Below are positions 9,443 through 17,905 of a stretch of 64,000 nucleotides of DNA, one piece after another; position 1 is the first letter of the stretch, and each line of letters opens with the position of its first letter. The position numbers and the translations under genes are program-made. The notes under the pieces are model-generated. The model was not told the origin of the DNA, searched no databases, and saw only the letters and a program-made list of their open reading frames with translations. The stretch is taken from assembly GCF_029910095.1 (NCBI RefSeq), contig NZ_CP094526.1, forward strand, positions 6,696,001 through 6,760,000, written 5' to 3'. This DNA is from Bradyrhizobium sp. ISRA464 (GTDB lineage Bacteria; Pseudomonadota; Alphaproteobacteria; Rhizobiales; Xanthobacteraceae).

Positions 9443-10637
9443 TAGTGTCCTGAACCAGAAGTTCATGGCATTTTAGGCTTTGGCTGGCGCATTGTAAGCG
9501 CAGAAGCGTTCGATGGAGCTGAGAATGTCGTCGGCTGATCTGGTCCATCGGAATGGTCTTGGGTCGGCGTTGTGATGTTCGATGAAGGCCGTGATCTCGG
9601 CACGTAGCGCCGCCACACTGCGATAGATGCCGCGCCTGATTTTGCGCTCGGTGATGAGGGCAAAGAAACGTTCGACCTGATTGAGCCAGGATGAACTGGT
9701 GGGCGTCAGATGGACGTGCCAGCGCGGCCTCTTGGCCAGCCAGTTGCGGATCAGCGGCGTCTTGTGGGTTGCGTAATTGTCCATGACGAGATGAACGTCC
9801 AGATCGTCTGGAACGGCGGCCTCGATCTCATCGAGAAACTTGCGGAACTCTGTGGCGCGATGGCGCCCGTAACACTTGCCGATGACCCGGCCGGTTGCGA
9901 TGTCGAGGGCGGCAAATAGCGATGTCGTGCCATGGCGCTTGTAATCGTGACTGCGGCGTTCCGCCTGACCAGGTCGCATCGGGAACGTGGGTTGGCTGCG
10001 ATCCAGTGCCTGGATCTGTGACTTCTCGTCGACACACAGCACGATGGCCCGCTCGGGCGGGGCCACGTAGAGACCGACGACGTCGCGAACCTTGGCGACG
10101 AAGTCGGGATCGGTTGAAAGCTTGAAGGTCTCCAACCGATGCGGCTGTAAGCCGAAGGCGCGCCATATCCGCTGGACCGTCGAGACTGACAGTCCACTGG
10201 CCCGCGCCATGCTGCGCGAGCTCCAGTGGGTGGCGTTGGGCGGCTTCGTCTCAAGGGTGCGGACGATCACCGCCTCGATCCGGGCATCTTCGATCGTGCG
10301 CGGCGTCCCTGATCGCGGCCCATCCCGAAGACCTTCAAGCCGATGCTCGGCGAAGCGCCGGCGCCACTTGCCGACCGTATCGGGATCAATACCCAGGCGA
10401 GCCGCCACGATCTTGCTCTGCTCGCCGTCGGCACTGGCCAGGATGATCCGGGCTCGCTGCGCCAAGCCCTGCGCCGTGCTTCGGCGCGAGGCCAGCGACG
10501 TCAACTCAGCGCATTCAACCTCAGTCAATTCCAGCGGAGCAAAGCGTCGACCCATAACCATCCTCCTCAAACCATCAGGACAGTCTGCTATCTTCGAGTC
10601 GATTTGGAGTCCGCTGAACTTCAGATTCGGGACACTA
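9443..10637 (-). mobile_element. Complete IS630-family element
   Basis: The ends are imperfect inverted repeats: 19 of 22 positions match, starting TAGTGTCC(T/C)GAA and ending GAAGTTC, at 9443 and, inverted, at 10637. Each end sits at a TA dinucleotide, the target duplicated by IS630/Tc1-type elements. It holds one intact transposase gene. The left flank is a truncated ABC ATPase gene; I could not recognise its continuation on the right. Confidence 0.85.
9473..10561 (-). CDS. IS630-family transposase
   Basis: An intact 362-residue transposase starting [16 protein letters not shown]. Residues 20-110 form helix-turn-helix domains ([42 protein letters not shown]). The DDE core has [18 protein letters not shown] (first Asp), [16 protein letters not shown] (second Asp) and [12 protein letters not shown] (the Glu). 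All three catalytic residues are present, so the element may still move. The frame is open to 10666, but an ATG there would place the start outside the inverted repeat. Confidence 0.92.
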   Translation of the reverse strand: MVMGRRFAPLELTEVECAELTSLASRRSTAQGLAQRARIILASADGEQSKIVAARLGIDPDTVGKWRRRFAEHRLEGLRDGPRSGTPRTIEDARIEAVIVRTLETKPPNATHWSSRSMARASGLSVSTVQRIWRAFGLQPHRLETFKLSTDPDFVAKVRDVVGLYVAPPERAIVLCVDEKSQIQALDRSQPTFPMRPGQAERRSHDYKRHGTTSLFAALDIATGRVIGKCYGRHRATEFRKFLDEIEAAVPDDLDVHLVMDNYATHKTPLIRNWLAKRPRWHVHLTPTSSSWLNQVERFFALITERKIRRGIYRSVAALRAEITAFIEHHNADPRPFRWTRSADDILSSIERFCAYNAPAKA

Positions 10638-10795
10638 GCGCCAACCGAGGAGCAAGGATACGGCAAGGACAGCGAGCACCGGCAAAACTGGTATGACGAT
10701 GTCGCAACAGAAGCCTAGCGGGTTACTTTCATTGGGTCGCTGGAGGGCTAAAGCGTGGATAATGAGCAGACTTATCTTTGCCTTTGCATAGAAGC

Positions 10796-10825
10796 CGCAG
10801 CGCCTTTGGGAGGCGCTGCGCTTTT
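10796..10825 (+). terminator. Rho-independent terminator-like hairpin
   Basis: CGCAGCGCC and GGCGCTGCG form a perfect 9-bp stem with a 7-base loop, followed on the plus strand by CTTTT. It has the form of an intrinsic terminator, but no intact plus-strand gene ends just upstream, so it probably belonged to a gene lost or split by the IS630 insertion. Confidence 0.6.
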
Positions 10826-10860
10826 CCGCCTGAGTTTGAGTGCCCCTCAGAAGGTGAAGG

Positions 10861-11055
10861 TCACGTATCGTGTCGGGCGCGCCATTTGCGTACAAAACCG
10901 CGAACATTTTCATTCTCGGTCTGTCCGCCGGTGATGGCTGCTTGCGGGACATCCTTGCTGCCGATGATCCTGATGGCATCGCCATCGACTGCATCGATGA
11001 TCGAACGGATATAACCCCGGCGAGCGTTCGTCTCGCCGGTATCCAGCGATCATGA
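10861..11055 (-). pseudogene. Site-specific recombinase, C-terminal remnant
   Basis: The minus frame reads SLDTGETNARRGYIRSIIDA, then DAIRIIGSKDV and NVRGFVRKWRARHD before a stop. This resembles the extreme C-terminus of large serine recombinases found in rhizobial genomes (domain ending in VRKWRAR). The rest of the gene is not visible upstream. The assignment rests on pattern memory only. Confidence 0.4.
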
Positions 11056-11360
11056 GTCTCGCCAACGCGCGACGGCATTGGCGGCGAAAGCCGTAAGATG
11101 GTAAGAAAGTCCCCCCTGCGAGCAACCCAGTGCCGACTGAAGTCCGACTGCTCGCACCAGCTTGTTCGGGATCGCCATGGCGTCCCCGTCCAGTCCCCGG
11201 CGGCATGCCGCGAAAGCATCGCAGCGATAGCCTGTCGGTGACGTAACGGAATCTGGCAGCCTGCGCGCGGGAGGAGCTGGCACAGCACTCCGCCGCGCCA
11301 CATCAGACATTGTCAGAAGTCCGACAAAGGAACGTTTTTCAAGCCGGACGACAGCTGCCC
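11056..11360. other. Gap without recognisable gene
   Basis: Stretch between the recombinase tail and the nopT promoter. It holds only weak frames; it may be the decayed remainder of the recombinase. Confidence 0.4.
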
Positions 11361-11390
11361 GTCAGCTCGCCATCAGCTTGTCTGGGTATC
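11361..11390 (+). promoter_or_regulatory. Candidate tts box of nopT
   Basis: GTCAGCTCGCCATCAGCT at 11361-11378 matches the TtsI-box consensus (GTCAGCTTnTCGAAAGCT) at 12 of 17 defined positions, including the complete GTCAGCT half and AGCT half. It lies about 80 bp upstream of nopT on the same strand, the usual arrangement for flavonoid/TtsI-induced type III secretion genes. Confidence 0.7.
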
Positions 11391-11459
11391 CTCGCAGCAG
11401 GGCCTAAGCAGCCCGAATTGATGCGTAGATACTAGCGCAGCACAGAAAGGTGAATCGTC

Positions 11460-12275
11460 ATGTATGATCGAATCAGTGGCTTATCCACACGCGTTAGACA
11501 AGCTGACGAACCGAGCCAGTCGGTGGATAGCGGCAGATTTACGAAGATAGTTGCAGATCTCGCGCCTCAGTGGAGCTCACAACCGGGGGAATTGCCTGAC
11601 AAGATGGGAGCCTGCTGCAGCAAGCCACATACCTCGGATGCAAACGTTCACACTTCTAGCGCCTCCGACCCCAGTACATCCTCTTCAGAGAGTTCGGCCA
11701 CCTCCTTGTTCGAGTACAGAACGGCCGGCCTGCGTGATGCGAATGTGGACGGCATCTGCGTTGGGCTGACTGCGGAATGGTTCCGCCATCTTAACAACAG
11801 CCCATCTACCCGAATGAGTGCGCTCACACCCGGATCGGGAACGCATGCCTCAGCGGCTGAACGGCAGCAGCAATATCAAACTCTCAAGGATTTGTTGCGG
11901 AGGAGGGGAGCAGGATCTTCTCAGGCCGACCTTCAGGCACAAAATACCATGTTGGAGGACGCAGGCTTGGAACCGGCTGGAGAAGAGAAGAGATTCGTAT
12001 TCGGCAAGTCTTCGAACATCAAGCGGATGGTGAACGAAATCAACGAAGATGGATCAAATCATTTGCTCAGCTTGTATTTCGCCGAAGGCGGCGCACACAC
12101 AGTGGCGACGTCGGCCTCGAATGGAAGGACCACACTTTTCGATCCTAACTATGGAGAATTTACTGTTCGATCAGATCCGGACGAGATGGCTTCGTTATTA
12201 CAAAGCCTCGCCAATCGTTACAGGAATCCCAACGGGCAGCATTTATCGACAATCACGACGCAAAGGATGCAGTGA
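11460..12275 (+). CDS. nopT: Type III effector cysteine protease NopT
   Basis: A 271-residue YopT/AvrPphB-family (C58) protease injected into plant cells. The catalytic triad is visible: Cys100 (DGICVGLTAEW), His213 (EGGAHTVA) and Asp228 (LFDPNYGEF), with the normal spacing. The N-terminal region is Ser/Thr rich as in type III secretion signals. DKMGACC at 47-53 is the known self-processing and acylation segment of NopT: cleavage after Met49 would expose Gly50 for myristoylation and Cys52/Cys53 for palmitoylation, targeting the product to the host plasma membrane. The gene is full length with all motifs intact and has a tts-box-like site about 80 bp upstream. Family assignment is firm; activity is inferred from intact residues. 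Confidence 0.95.
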   Translation: MYDRISGLSTRVRQADEPSQSVDSGRFTKIVADLAPQWSSQPGELPDKMGACCSKPHTSDANVHTSSASDPSTSSSESSATSLFEYRTAGLRDANVDGICVGLTAEWFRHLNNSPSTRMSALTPGSGTHASAAERQQQYQTLKDLLRRRGAGSSQADLQAQNTMLEDAGLEPAGEEKRFVFGKSSNIKRMVNEINEDGSNHLLSLYFAEGGAHTVATSASNGRTTLFDPNYGEFTVRSDPDEMASLLQSLANRYRNPNGQHLSTITTQRMQ

Positions 12276-12578
12276 GTTGGGCCTTTCAGGCCGCTGGTGA
12301 TTGACGCCTCGTGCGAAGGCGCGGATGCGCCGGCCGTCGCTCGCGTTCGGTTGTGGCGTCGGCGCCAAATCTGCAGCGGACAGCCGGCTGCATGCCGGCT
12401 GGCGAGTGTGCCGGCATCGAAAGCGGGGGTGCCGGCCCTCGCGATCCATGACGGCCGGTACAAATTGCAATTCTGTTTCGTTGACCGCCTGCAGTTGCTC
12501 TGTACGCATGCGACGAAGACCGCGTGATTGACGCACGCGCGCGGGCGCGGCGAGCTCTATGATGGCGTTGAGTGAAGG
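12276..12578. other. Gap after nopT
   Basis: No gene recognised. GGCCT-TTC-AGGCC just after the nopT stop could form a short hairpin but lacks a T-run. The right side leads into an IS66 remnant. Confidence 0.4.
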
Positions 12579-12765
12579 TCAGGCGGCCTGTTGACCGGCG
12601 GGCTTGTCGGCTTGACGCAAGAGCTTCCATTCCCAGGGCAGCAATTCGTGCAGACGTGACGCGGGAAGATCCGCGATACGGGCGAGCACGTCGGCGAGCC
12701 AGGCCTTGGGATCGACGTCATTGAGGCGACGGGTCGTGATCATCGTCAGCATGATGGCGGCACGG
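12579..12765 (-). pseudogene. IS66-family transposase C-terminal fragment
   Basis: The frame reads RRLNDVDPKAWLADVLARIAD, then RLHELLPWEW before the stop. This is the IS66 C-terminal domain (typically NGVxPxAWLxDVLxRIxDHPxxRxxELLPWxW). Only the last 60 or so residues remain, so it is a dead end-piece of an element that joined or cut a biotinyl-domain gene at about 12765. Confidence 0.8.
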
Positions 12766-12935
12766 TCACCTCGCCAATGGCAATCTCGATCACCGTGCCT
12801 GCCACAGGCGCCACCACATCCTCGCAACTCGAGTGCCGTGAGCGAGAAGCCATCCTCCCGAGGTCGCGGCTGCTTCGTGAGCGGTTAGTTCCAGCCAGAT
12901 TGTAAGATGGCATATCGAGCTTCATTGTTAGCCCC
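12766..12935 (-). pseudogene. Biotin/lipoyl-domain protein fragment
   Basis: The minus strand encodes MKLDMPSYNLAGT near the start, then, past a frame change, CEDVVAPVAGTVIEIAIGE. The AP-xxGTV-EI pattern is the beta-hairpin entry of biotinyl/lipoyl domains such as biotin carboxyl carrier proteins. The attachment lysine motif (usually MKM) is not present. The fragment ends where IS66 sequence begins, so it is probably truncated by that element. Confidence 0.4.
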
Positions 12936-13231
12936 TCTCGAATTGCGGAACGATCGGTCATGCAGGTCGGCAGCTCCTGCGGCCCCCAGAGAGGTTAACG
13001 GTCTCTGAGATCGCCAGCCGCCAGCATTGTGTCCTGCCGCAGAGCAACGGACTCCGAGCCACGCAAGCCGACGGCAATATTCGCGCCATAGCTATGGCGC
13101 GAAAGCGTCTCGTTCGACAGAATTGCAAAGGGCAGAGGCGAGCCGGCCTGCAGCTTGGCCACTGGCCGGCTCACCAGCTACTTTTCACACAAGTTGCTTA
13201 GACAAAGATTGGCTGCTTGTGGGCGACACCC

Positions 13232-13375
13232 TCAGAAGCACGGATCAATGGGGTCGAAGGGATCGAAGGGGTCTTCGCCCCCACAATCGGGCGGCGGCAA
13301 GTCACAATGCCCGCCCGCAGCAGCACACGCCTCTTCGAAGGTCAGTTCGGTTACTTCGTAAGCTGCCAGATTCAT
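13232..13375 (-). CDS. 47-residue peptide with double-glycine-type leader (candidate RiPP/bacteriocin precursor)
   Basis: ATG at 13375 is preceded by AAAGGA with a 6-base gap, a strong ribosome site. Residues 1-22 end in ELTFEEACAAAGG, which matches the double-glycine leader pattern of exported bacteriocins and related peptides (hydrophobic and acidic residues at set spacings before GG). Cleavage after Gly22 would release a 25-residue acidic core starting HCDLPPPDCGG and ending EDPFDPFDPIDPCF. The core has three Cys (positions 24, 31, 46) and a DPFDPFDPID near-repeat. No peptidase-ABC transporter or modifying enzyme lies within several kb, so if it is a precursor it is an orphan. An unrelated small regulator is the alternative. 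Family not recognised from memory. Confidence 0.65.
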   Translation of the reverse strand: MNLAAYEVTELTFEEACAAAGGHCDLPPPDCGGEDPFDPFDPIDPCF

Positions 13376-14172
13376 GCTTTTCCTTTCGACAGTACGACGG
13401 GTCAGCAACTGTTGCCGCCAGCCCACGGGCTTCAAATTTCGTGCCAGACGTTCAGGGAGGCAGCAGGGCGCGTGTTGTTCAAAGGTCTGCGTGAAATTGC
13501 GGCAGACGGCTGGAAGCATGTGTCGCGGACGCGACTCGTCGCGAACACAACAAGTCTGAAGAAGGCCGTGAGCATCCGGATAGTGTGAGCCCGCTATCCG
13601 AAAATGTGCTCTAAGCGAAATTCCCATTCGTGAAGCTTGCGAGATTGTAGCTGAGGCAGTAAGGCTCGAATGTGGAGATTCTCGTGGAAGGAGGCGTTGC
13701 GGATTGGAGGCATCGCGCATCCGTGGTGCAACTGATGTATCGAGCGATTGTTTGGCACTGATCGATTCATAGAAGGCATTGGACCTCGCTTCAGCAAGCA
13801 GCGAGAATCCACGCATGGCGAACCTCACGCCAGCGCTTCGTCTTCGCCGCATCGTGCCACCCGCAATACGCGGCAGTTTTTCTTACTTTCGATGCAGCCG
13901 ACCCTGTTCGGCGGGTCGCGCTGATCCGCAACTGGGGCCGAATGGCACAGTGGCCGTCATGATGCGAACCTTCGAGGACCGCGCGACAAAGCGCGAAGCA
14001 TTCGGGCGGCTGGAGCGCACCAAGCGCAGGCGCGGATCCAGCTCCGCTGAGGAGAAAGTCTAAGGCTTCGTCAGTTTTCCGGGGATTGTGGCTCTGCCTG
14101 CGATATCGGCCTACCCGTCCGGCGCTTTTCATGTCAGACGGGAGAAAATCACAGCAAGATGGAGCCCGTTCC
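13376..14172. other. Long gap without assigned gene
   Basis: About 800 bp between the small peptide gene and the HU-like gene. Overlapping frames on both strands exist but none has a family signature or convincing ribosome site. The upstream part must contain the peptide gene's promoter. Confidence 0.4.
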
Positions 14173-14451
14173 ATGACCACCGCGAATGAAATCGCCGAAA
14201 AGATCGCCGCCGAGAACAGCCTGACAAAGACGCAGGCGAAGGCCATCGTCGACGGCGTGTTCAAGGCGATCGCCGATGCAGCCGTGAGCGGGGCCGAGAC
14301 AAGCATCTCCGGCTTTGGTAAGTTTAAGGTCAAGGACACGCCTGCCCGCGAGGGTCGTAATCCGTCGACCGGCGCAGCGATCGCCATCGCAGCTTCGAAG
14401 AAGCTGACTTTTACACCAGCCAAAGCCATCAAGGACGTTCTCAACGGATGA
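14173..14451 (+). CDS. HU-family DNA-binding protein
   Basis: A 92-residue histone-like protein (MTTANEIAEKIAAENSLTKT start). It has the HU/IHF fold in order: an N-terminal helical dimer domain (KTQAKAIVDGVFKAIADAA), the conserved ISGFGKFKVKDTPAREGRNP beta-arm entry, and TGAAIAIAASKKLTFTPAKA at the end. HU proteins bend and compact DNA as dimers. The chosen ATG fits the family length; an upstream in-frame extension is not conserved. It stands alone on the plus strand. Island-encoded HU paralogues are common; its role here is unknown. Confidence 0.92.
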   Translation: MTTANEIAEKIAAENSLTKTQAKAIVDGVFKAIADAAVSGAETSISGFGKFKVKDTPAREGRNPSTGAAIAIAASKKLTFTPAKAIKDVLNG

Positions 14452-14497
14452 GCGGAGCCGTTGCACGGCCCTGCCGTAAATCGCCAGATGAGGAAGG

Positions 14498-14643
14498 CTA
14501 CGCTCGCTCCTCGACCCTAAGTGCTTCGTTGCCTTGGCGGATGAGGCCGGCCAGCTCGGCTCCGAGCACTTGGCGCTCCCCCCGGGCGTGAACAGGGATT
14601 CCCGCAGTTCGGCGCGCAATTCCTCGATGGTGTCGACGGTCAT
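14498..14643 (-). pseudogene. Small protein gene broken at a G-run
   Basis: From ATG at 14643 the frame reads VDTIEELRAELRESLFTPGG. A run of six G at about 14578-14583 then throws it out of frame. The adjacent frame continues ERQVLGAELAGLIRQGNEAL and VEERA before a stop at 14498. Joining the frames gives a helical protein of about 48 residues that looks like a small conserved rhizobial protein. A one-base change in the G-run would restore it, so a sequencing error, a real mutation or slippage are all possible. Confidence 0.5.
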
Positions 14644-14939
14644 GAGGGCCTCTCCCACTAAAAGGAAAGAAGGCCTCGCCTCGCGGCAAGGTCAATTACA
14701 GGTCAATGGCTTTAAAAGCAGGAAACCAACCGGGAGAGCTGATCACGATCGGAAGACTGGCGCATCCAAAACGTCAGGGGTTCGAGTCACTGGTCCAGTG
14801 CATCGCGAACCCCACCAATTTGGAAGCCGCTTTTTCCTATCGAAGGGCAGCGTAGTTGGTTTAGCAGCGCTTTTGGCGGCCCCGTAAATCTGTCTCTTGT
14901 GGGCGATCTACCAATCGCCCGCCAAATTCCCTTGAGACG
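14644..14939. other. Gap with a weak tRNA-like scrap
   Basis: No gene seen. GGGGTTCGAGTCACTGG at about 14780 looks like the T-arm of a tRNA, but the remainder of a cloverleaf is not formed. It could be a relic of an integration site. Confidence 0.3.
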
Positions 14940-17402
14940 CTACCGGTTCACCGTCGACTGACGAATTAGGCCACGCAGCTTCGCCGGCGTCAGCGGCAAG
15001 AAATCGGCTTTAACTCCGAATGGCTTCAACGCGTCCTCTATTGCGCTGGCAATGGCGGCCGGGGCGCCCATCCTGCCACCCTCGCCACCGCCTTTGATCC
15101 CATACTCGGTAAAGGGGGATGGCGTTACCACGTGGCCAACCCGGATGTTCGAAGGCACTTCGTGGATACTGGGCAGGATATAGTCGGCGAAGTTTGCGTT
15201 CAGGAACTGGCCATCCTCGGCGTACTTGTACTCTTCATAGATCGCTGTACCGATCCCCTGCGCCGTACCGCCCCGAACATGACCTGCGAGTGTCATCGGG
15301 TTCACGATCGTGCCGCAGTCATGCACCGCAACGTAGTCGAGAAACTTGACCTTGCCGGTGTCAACATCAACTTCCACGACCGGCATGTGACACATATGGC
15401 CCATGATGGGATAGAAGATGCCCAGATCCTTGCGGTCCTCCGACGGCATGGTGGTCAGCGGATGGTCATAGGTGCAGGAAGCATCCAGTCCAGTGTCGAA
15501 TTCCGGCGTCTCTGGAAACGAGAGGCGAAAGAAATGCGCCATCATTGCAAGATCGGCGATGGACTTTTCAACGCCTTGCCGCCCGTTGACCCTGATCTTT
15601 CCGTCGAACAATTCCAAGTCGGAAGGGTCGGCGTCCAGCAGGTGAGCGGCGAGGAAGAACAACTTCTTCCTGATCACTTGAGAGGCAGAGACGATTGCCC
15701 CGGCCACCATCACTGTGAAGCGACTTCCCCCTGGCCCGGTGCCGGCGATGCCGCTATCGGTATCAGCGTAGGTGACCGAGATATTTGCAGGATCCATGGT
15801 CAGATGCTCGGCCAAGAGCATGGTCGCCATGGTTTCCGGACTGTTGCCCCAGAAGGGAGCCTGAAGGGTGATTACGGCATTGCCGGTCGGATCGATCTTG
15901 ACCTTGACGCCCTCGGGCGATGAGGTCAGCGCAAAACCGGCCTCGTGGTTCAGCATCCAGAATTCGGTTGCCGAAAAAACCGATCGCTCCTGGCAGGTCG
16001 CAAGTCCGATTCCAATGTAGCGCCCCTCCTTGCGAGCCTGTTCCTGCTTCTTCCGCCAGCCATCATAGTCGAGCATCTGCAGCGCCCTCTCGAGCACGGC
16101 GGGATAATTGCCACTGTCATAGAGATTACCGGTGGGGATGAAATAGGGAAACTGCTCGGGCTTGATGAAATTCCTGCGCCGGAACTCCACCGGATCGAGG
16201 TCAAACTCGGCACACGCCGCGTCGACCATTCTCTCCATGACATAGTTCGACACTTCCGAGCCGAAACCGCGATACGCGCCCTGCTGGCATTTGTTCGTCA
16301 TGACGGCGGTGATGTCGGCCTCGACACTGCCGATCTGATAAGGACCGGTGATCTGCGACAATGCGTTGCCGTGGTGCCCGATACCGAACTGGAAGTAGGC
16401 GCCGTAGTCGTCAATGACCTTGCAGCGCATCGAGATCATCATGTCGTCGTGATCGAGCGCCAGTTCGCAATCATAGAAGCGGTCCGAGCCGTGATGGTCG
16501 CAAGCCAGGATGTTGTCGGCGCGGTCCTCAATGTATTTCACCGGTCGCCCCGTTTCGCGAGCCAGAACCGCCGAGATCACCGGCACCTTGTGAAGGAAAA
16601 GCTTTGAGCCGAAGCTGCCGCCAGCGATTGTGGGCACGATGTTGAGCTTGTGGGCCGGCACACCCAGCGTGACCGCCAGAAGCCATCCTACATAATTGTA
16701 CATCGAACTGTTGACGTGAATGGTGAACTTACCCGTCGCGCTGTCGAGCTCGCTGACGGCGCCGCAGGTCTCCAACGGCTGAGCACCCGACCGGGACCAG
16801 CGGAGCGAACGTTTGACAACCCGCTTGGCGCGGGCGAAGTCGCCAGCAACATTTCCGAAAGAGAACTTGCGGTGGATTGCGACGTTGGTGTCGCCACGCG
16901 CAGGATGCAGAACGCCCTCCCCCGTCACGTGCATCGCCTTGCGCGGATCGTTCATCGGTGGCAGCGGCTCGTACTCGACTTCGATCAGACGTGCCGCATC
17001 CTCGGCGATATAACGACTGTCAGCCGCGATGATCGCCACCGGCTCCCCGACATGACGGACACGGTCGGTCGCAACACAGCGTTGTTCCACAGGCGGGTTT
17101 GAAAAACAGGGCAACGGCCCCGTCGATCTCGCCACCTCCTCGCCTGTCATCACCGCATGGACACCCGGCAATGCACGTGCCGCGGACGCATCAATCGATA
17201 TGATCCGGGCGTGGGCGTGAGGGCTGGGCAGAGCGGCCGCATGCAGCATGCCAGGCAGGCGCACATCATCAGCATAGCGGCCCCGTCCGGCCAGAAGGCG
17301 CGGGTCTTCGACGCGCTTCATGTCGGTACCGATCCACTTTGTCTTCTGGCCCGGCCTTTCGCGCTGGCGGCTAACGGGGATACGCGTGGCCCGGTCATTC
17401 AT
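14940..17402 (-). CDS. Molybdenum hydroxylase large subunit (xanthine dehydrogenase/CoxL family)
   Basis: An 820-residue molybdopterin-cytosine-dinucleotide-type subunit. The N-terminal part (MKRVEDPRLLAGRGRYADDV, LPSPHAHARI) is typical of the family. The active-site loop near residue 376 is AYRGFGS, not the AYxCSFR of form I CO dehydrogenase, so CO oxidation is unlikely. The catalytic Glu loop is present as GGGEGGRMG near residue 770. The protein should hydroxylate an aldehyde, aromatic or N-heterocyclic substrate, but the sequence does not say which. It is the last gene of a three-gene operon, overlapping the iron-sulfur subunit by 4 bp. No cofactor-insertion genes are adjacent. Confidence 0.88.
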   Translation of the reverse strand: MNDRATRIPVSRQRERPGQKTKWIGTDMKRVEDPRLLAGRGRYADDVRLPGMLHAAALPSPHAHARIISIDASAARALPGVHAVMTGEEVARSTGPLPCFSNPPVEQRCVATDRVRHVGEPVAIIAADSRYIAEDAARLIEVEYEPLPPMNDPRKAMHVTGEGVLHPARGDTNVAIHRKFSFGNVAGDFARAKRVVKRSLRWSRSGAQPLETCGAVSELDSATGKFTIHVNSSMYNYVGWLLAVTLGVPAHKLNIVPTIAGGSFGSKLFLHKVPVISAVLARETGRPVKYIEDRADNILACDHHGSDRFYDCELALDHDDMMISMRCKVIDDYGAYFQFGIGHHGNALSQITGPYQIGSVEADITAVMTNKCQQGAYRGFGSEVSNYVMERMVDAACAEFDLDPVEFRRRNFIKPEQFPYFIPTGNLYDSGNYPAVLERALQMLDYDGWRKKQEQARKEGRYIGIGLATCQERSVFSATEFWMLNHEAGFALTSSPEGVKVKIDPTGNAVITLQAPFWGNSPETMATMLLAEHLTMDPANISVTYADTDSGIAGTGPGGSRFTVMVAGAIVSASQVIRKKLFFLAAHLLDADPSDLELFDGKIRVNGRQGVEKSIADLAMMAHFFRLSFPETPEFDTGLDASCTYDHPLTTMPSEDRKDLGIFYPIMGHMCHMPVVEVDVDTGKVKFLDYVAVHDCGTIVNPMTLAGHVRGGTAQGIGTAIYEEYKYAEDGQFLNANFADYILPSIHEVPSNIRVGHVVTPSPFTEYGIKGGGEGGRMGAPAAIASAIEDALKPFGVKADFLPLTPAKLRGLIRQSTVNR

Positions 17403-17902
17403 CTCACGCCTCCGCCTTTTGCGATTTCGGAAAGTGTCGCCGCATGCTCAATCGCGTCCACGATCGTCTGGTAGCCGGTGCAACGGCAAAGATTGCCACT
17501 AATCCCTTCGATGATGTCTTCCCGTCCAGGATTCGGATTACTGGCCAGAAACTCCTCGGCTCGCATCAGCATGCCGGGAGTACAATAGCCGCACTGCAAG
17601 CCATGTTTTTCCCAGAATGCTTGCTGGATCGGATGAAGCGCGCCTTGTTTGCCGAGGGCCTCCACCGTGCGAATATCATGCCCCTCTGCTTGTATTGCGA
17701 AGGTCAAACAGGATCGTGCCGTCATGCCGTCGATTTGAACCGTGCAGACGCCACATACGCCATGTTCGCATCCTACATGGGTGCCGGTAAGCCGAGCCAC
17801 TTGCCGGATGAAATCCGACAGAAGCATGCGGGGCTCAACCTGACCGGAATAGGTCGCGCCATTGATCGTTAGGTCCACCCTCTGTGTCGTCATCGCGGCC
17901 AC
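17399..17902 (-). CDS. Molybdenum hydroxylase iron-sulfur subunit (CoxS-like)
   Basis: A 167-residue protein carrying two [2Fe-2S] centres. The plant-ferredoxin-type motif is CEHGVCGVCTVQIDG with the fourth Cys in ARSCLTFA. The C-terminal four-helix domain has CGYCTPGM and CRCTGYQ. All eight cysteines are present. It carries electrons from the molybdenum site to FAD. It lies between the FAD subunit (4 bp gap) and the large subunit (4 bp overlap), so the three are co-translated. Confidence 0.92.
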   Translation of the reverse strand: MAAMTTQRVDLTINGATYSGQVEPRMLLSDFIRQVARLTGTHVGCEHGVCGVCTVQIDGMTARSCLTFAIQAEGHDIRTVEALGKQGALHPIQQAFWEKHGLQCGYCTPGMLMRAEEFLASNPNPGREDIIEGISGNLCRCTGYQTIVDAIEHAATLSEIAKGGGVR

Positions 17903-17905
17903 TCC

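Noticed and set aside
14760..14800. tRNA gene suggested by GGTTCGAGTC
   Set aside because: Only a T-arm-like stretch; acceptor, D- and anticodon arms do not form.
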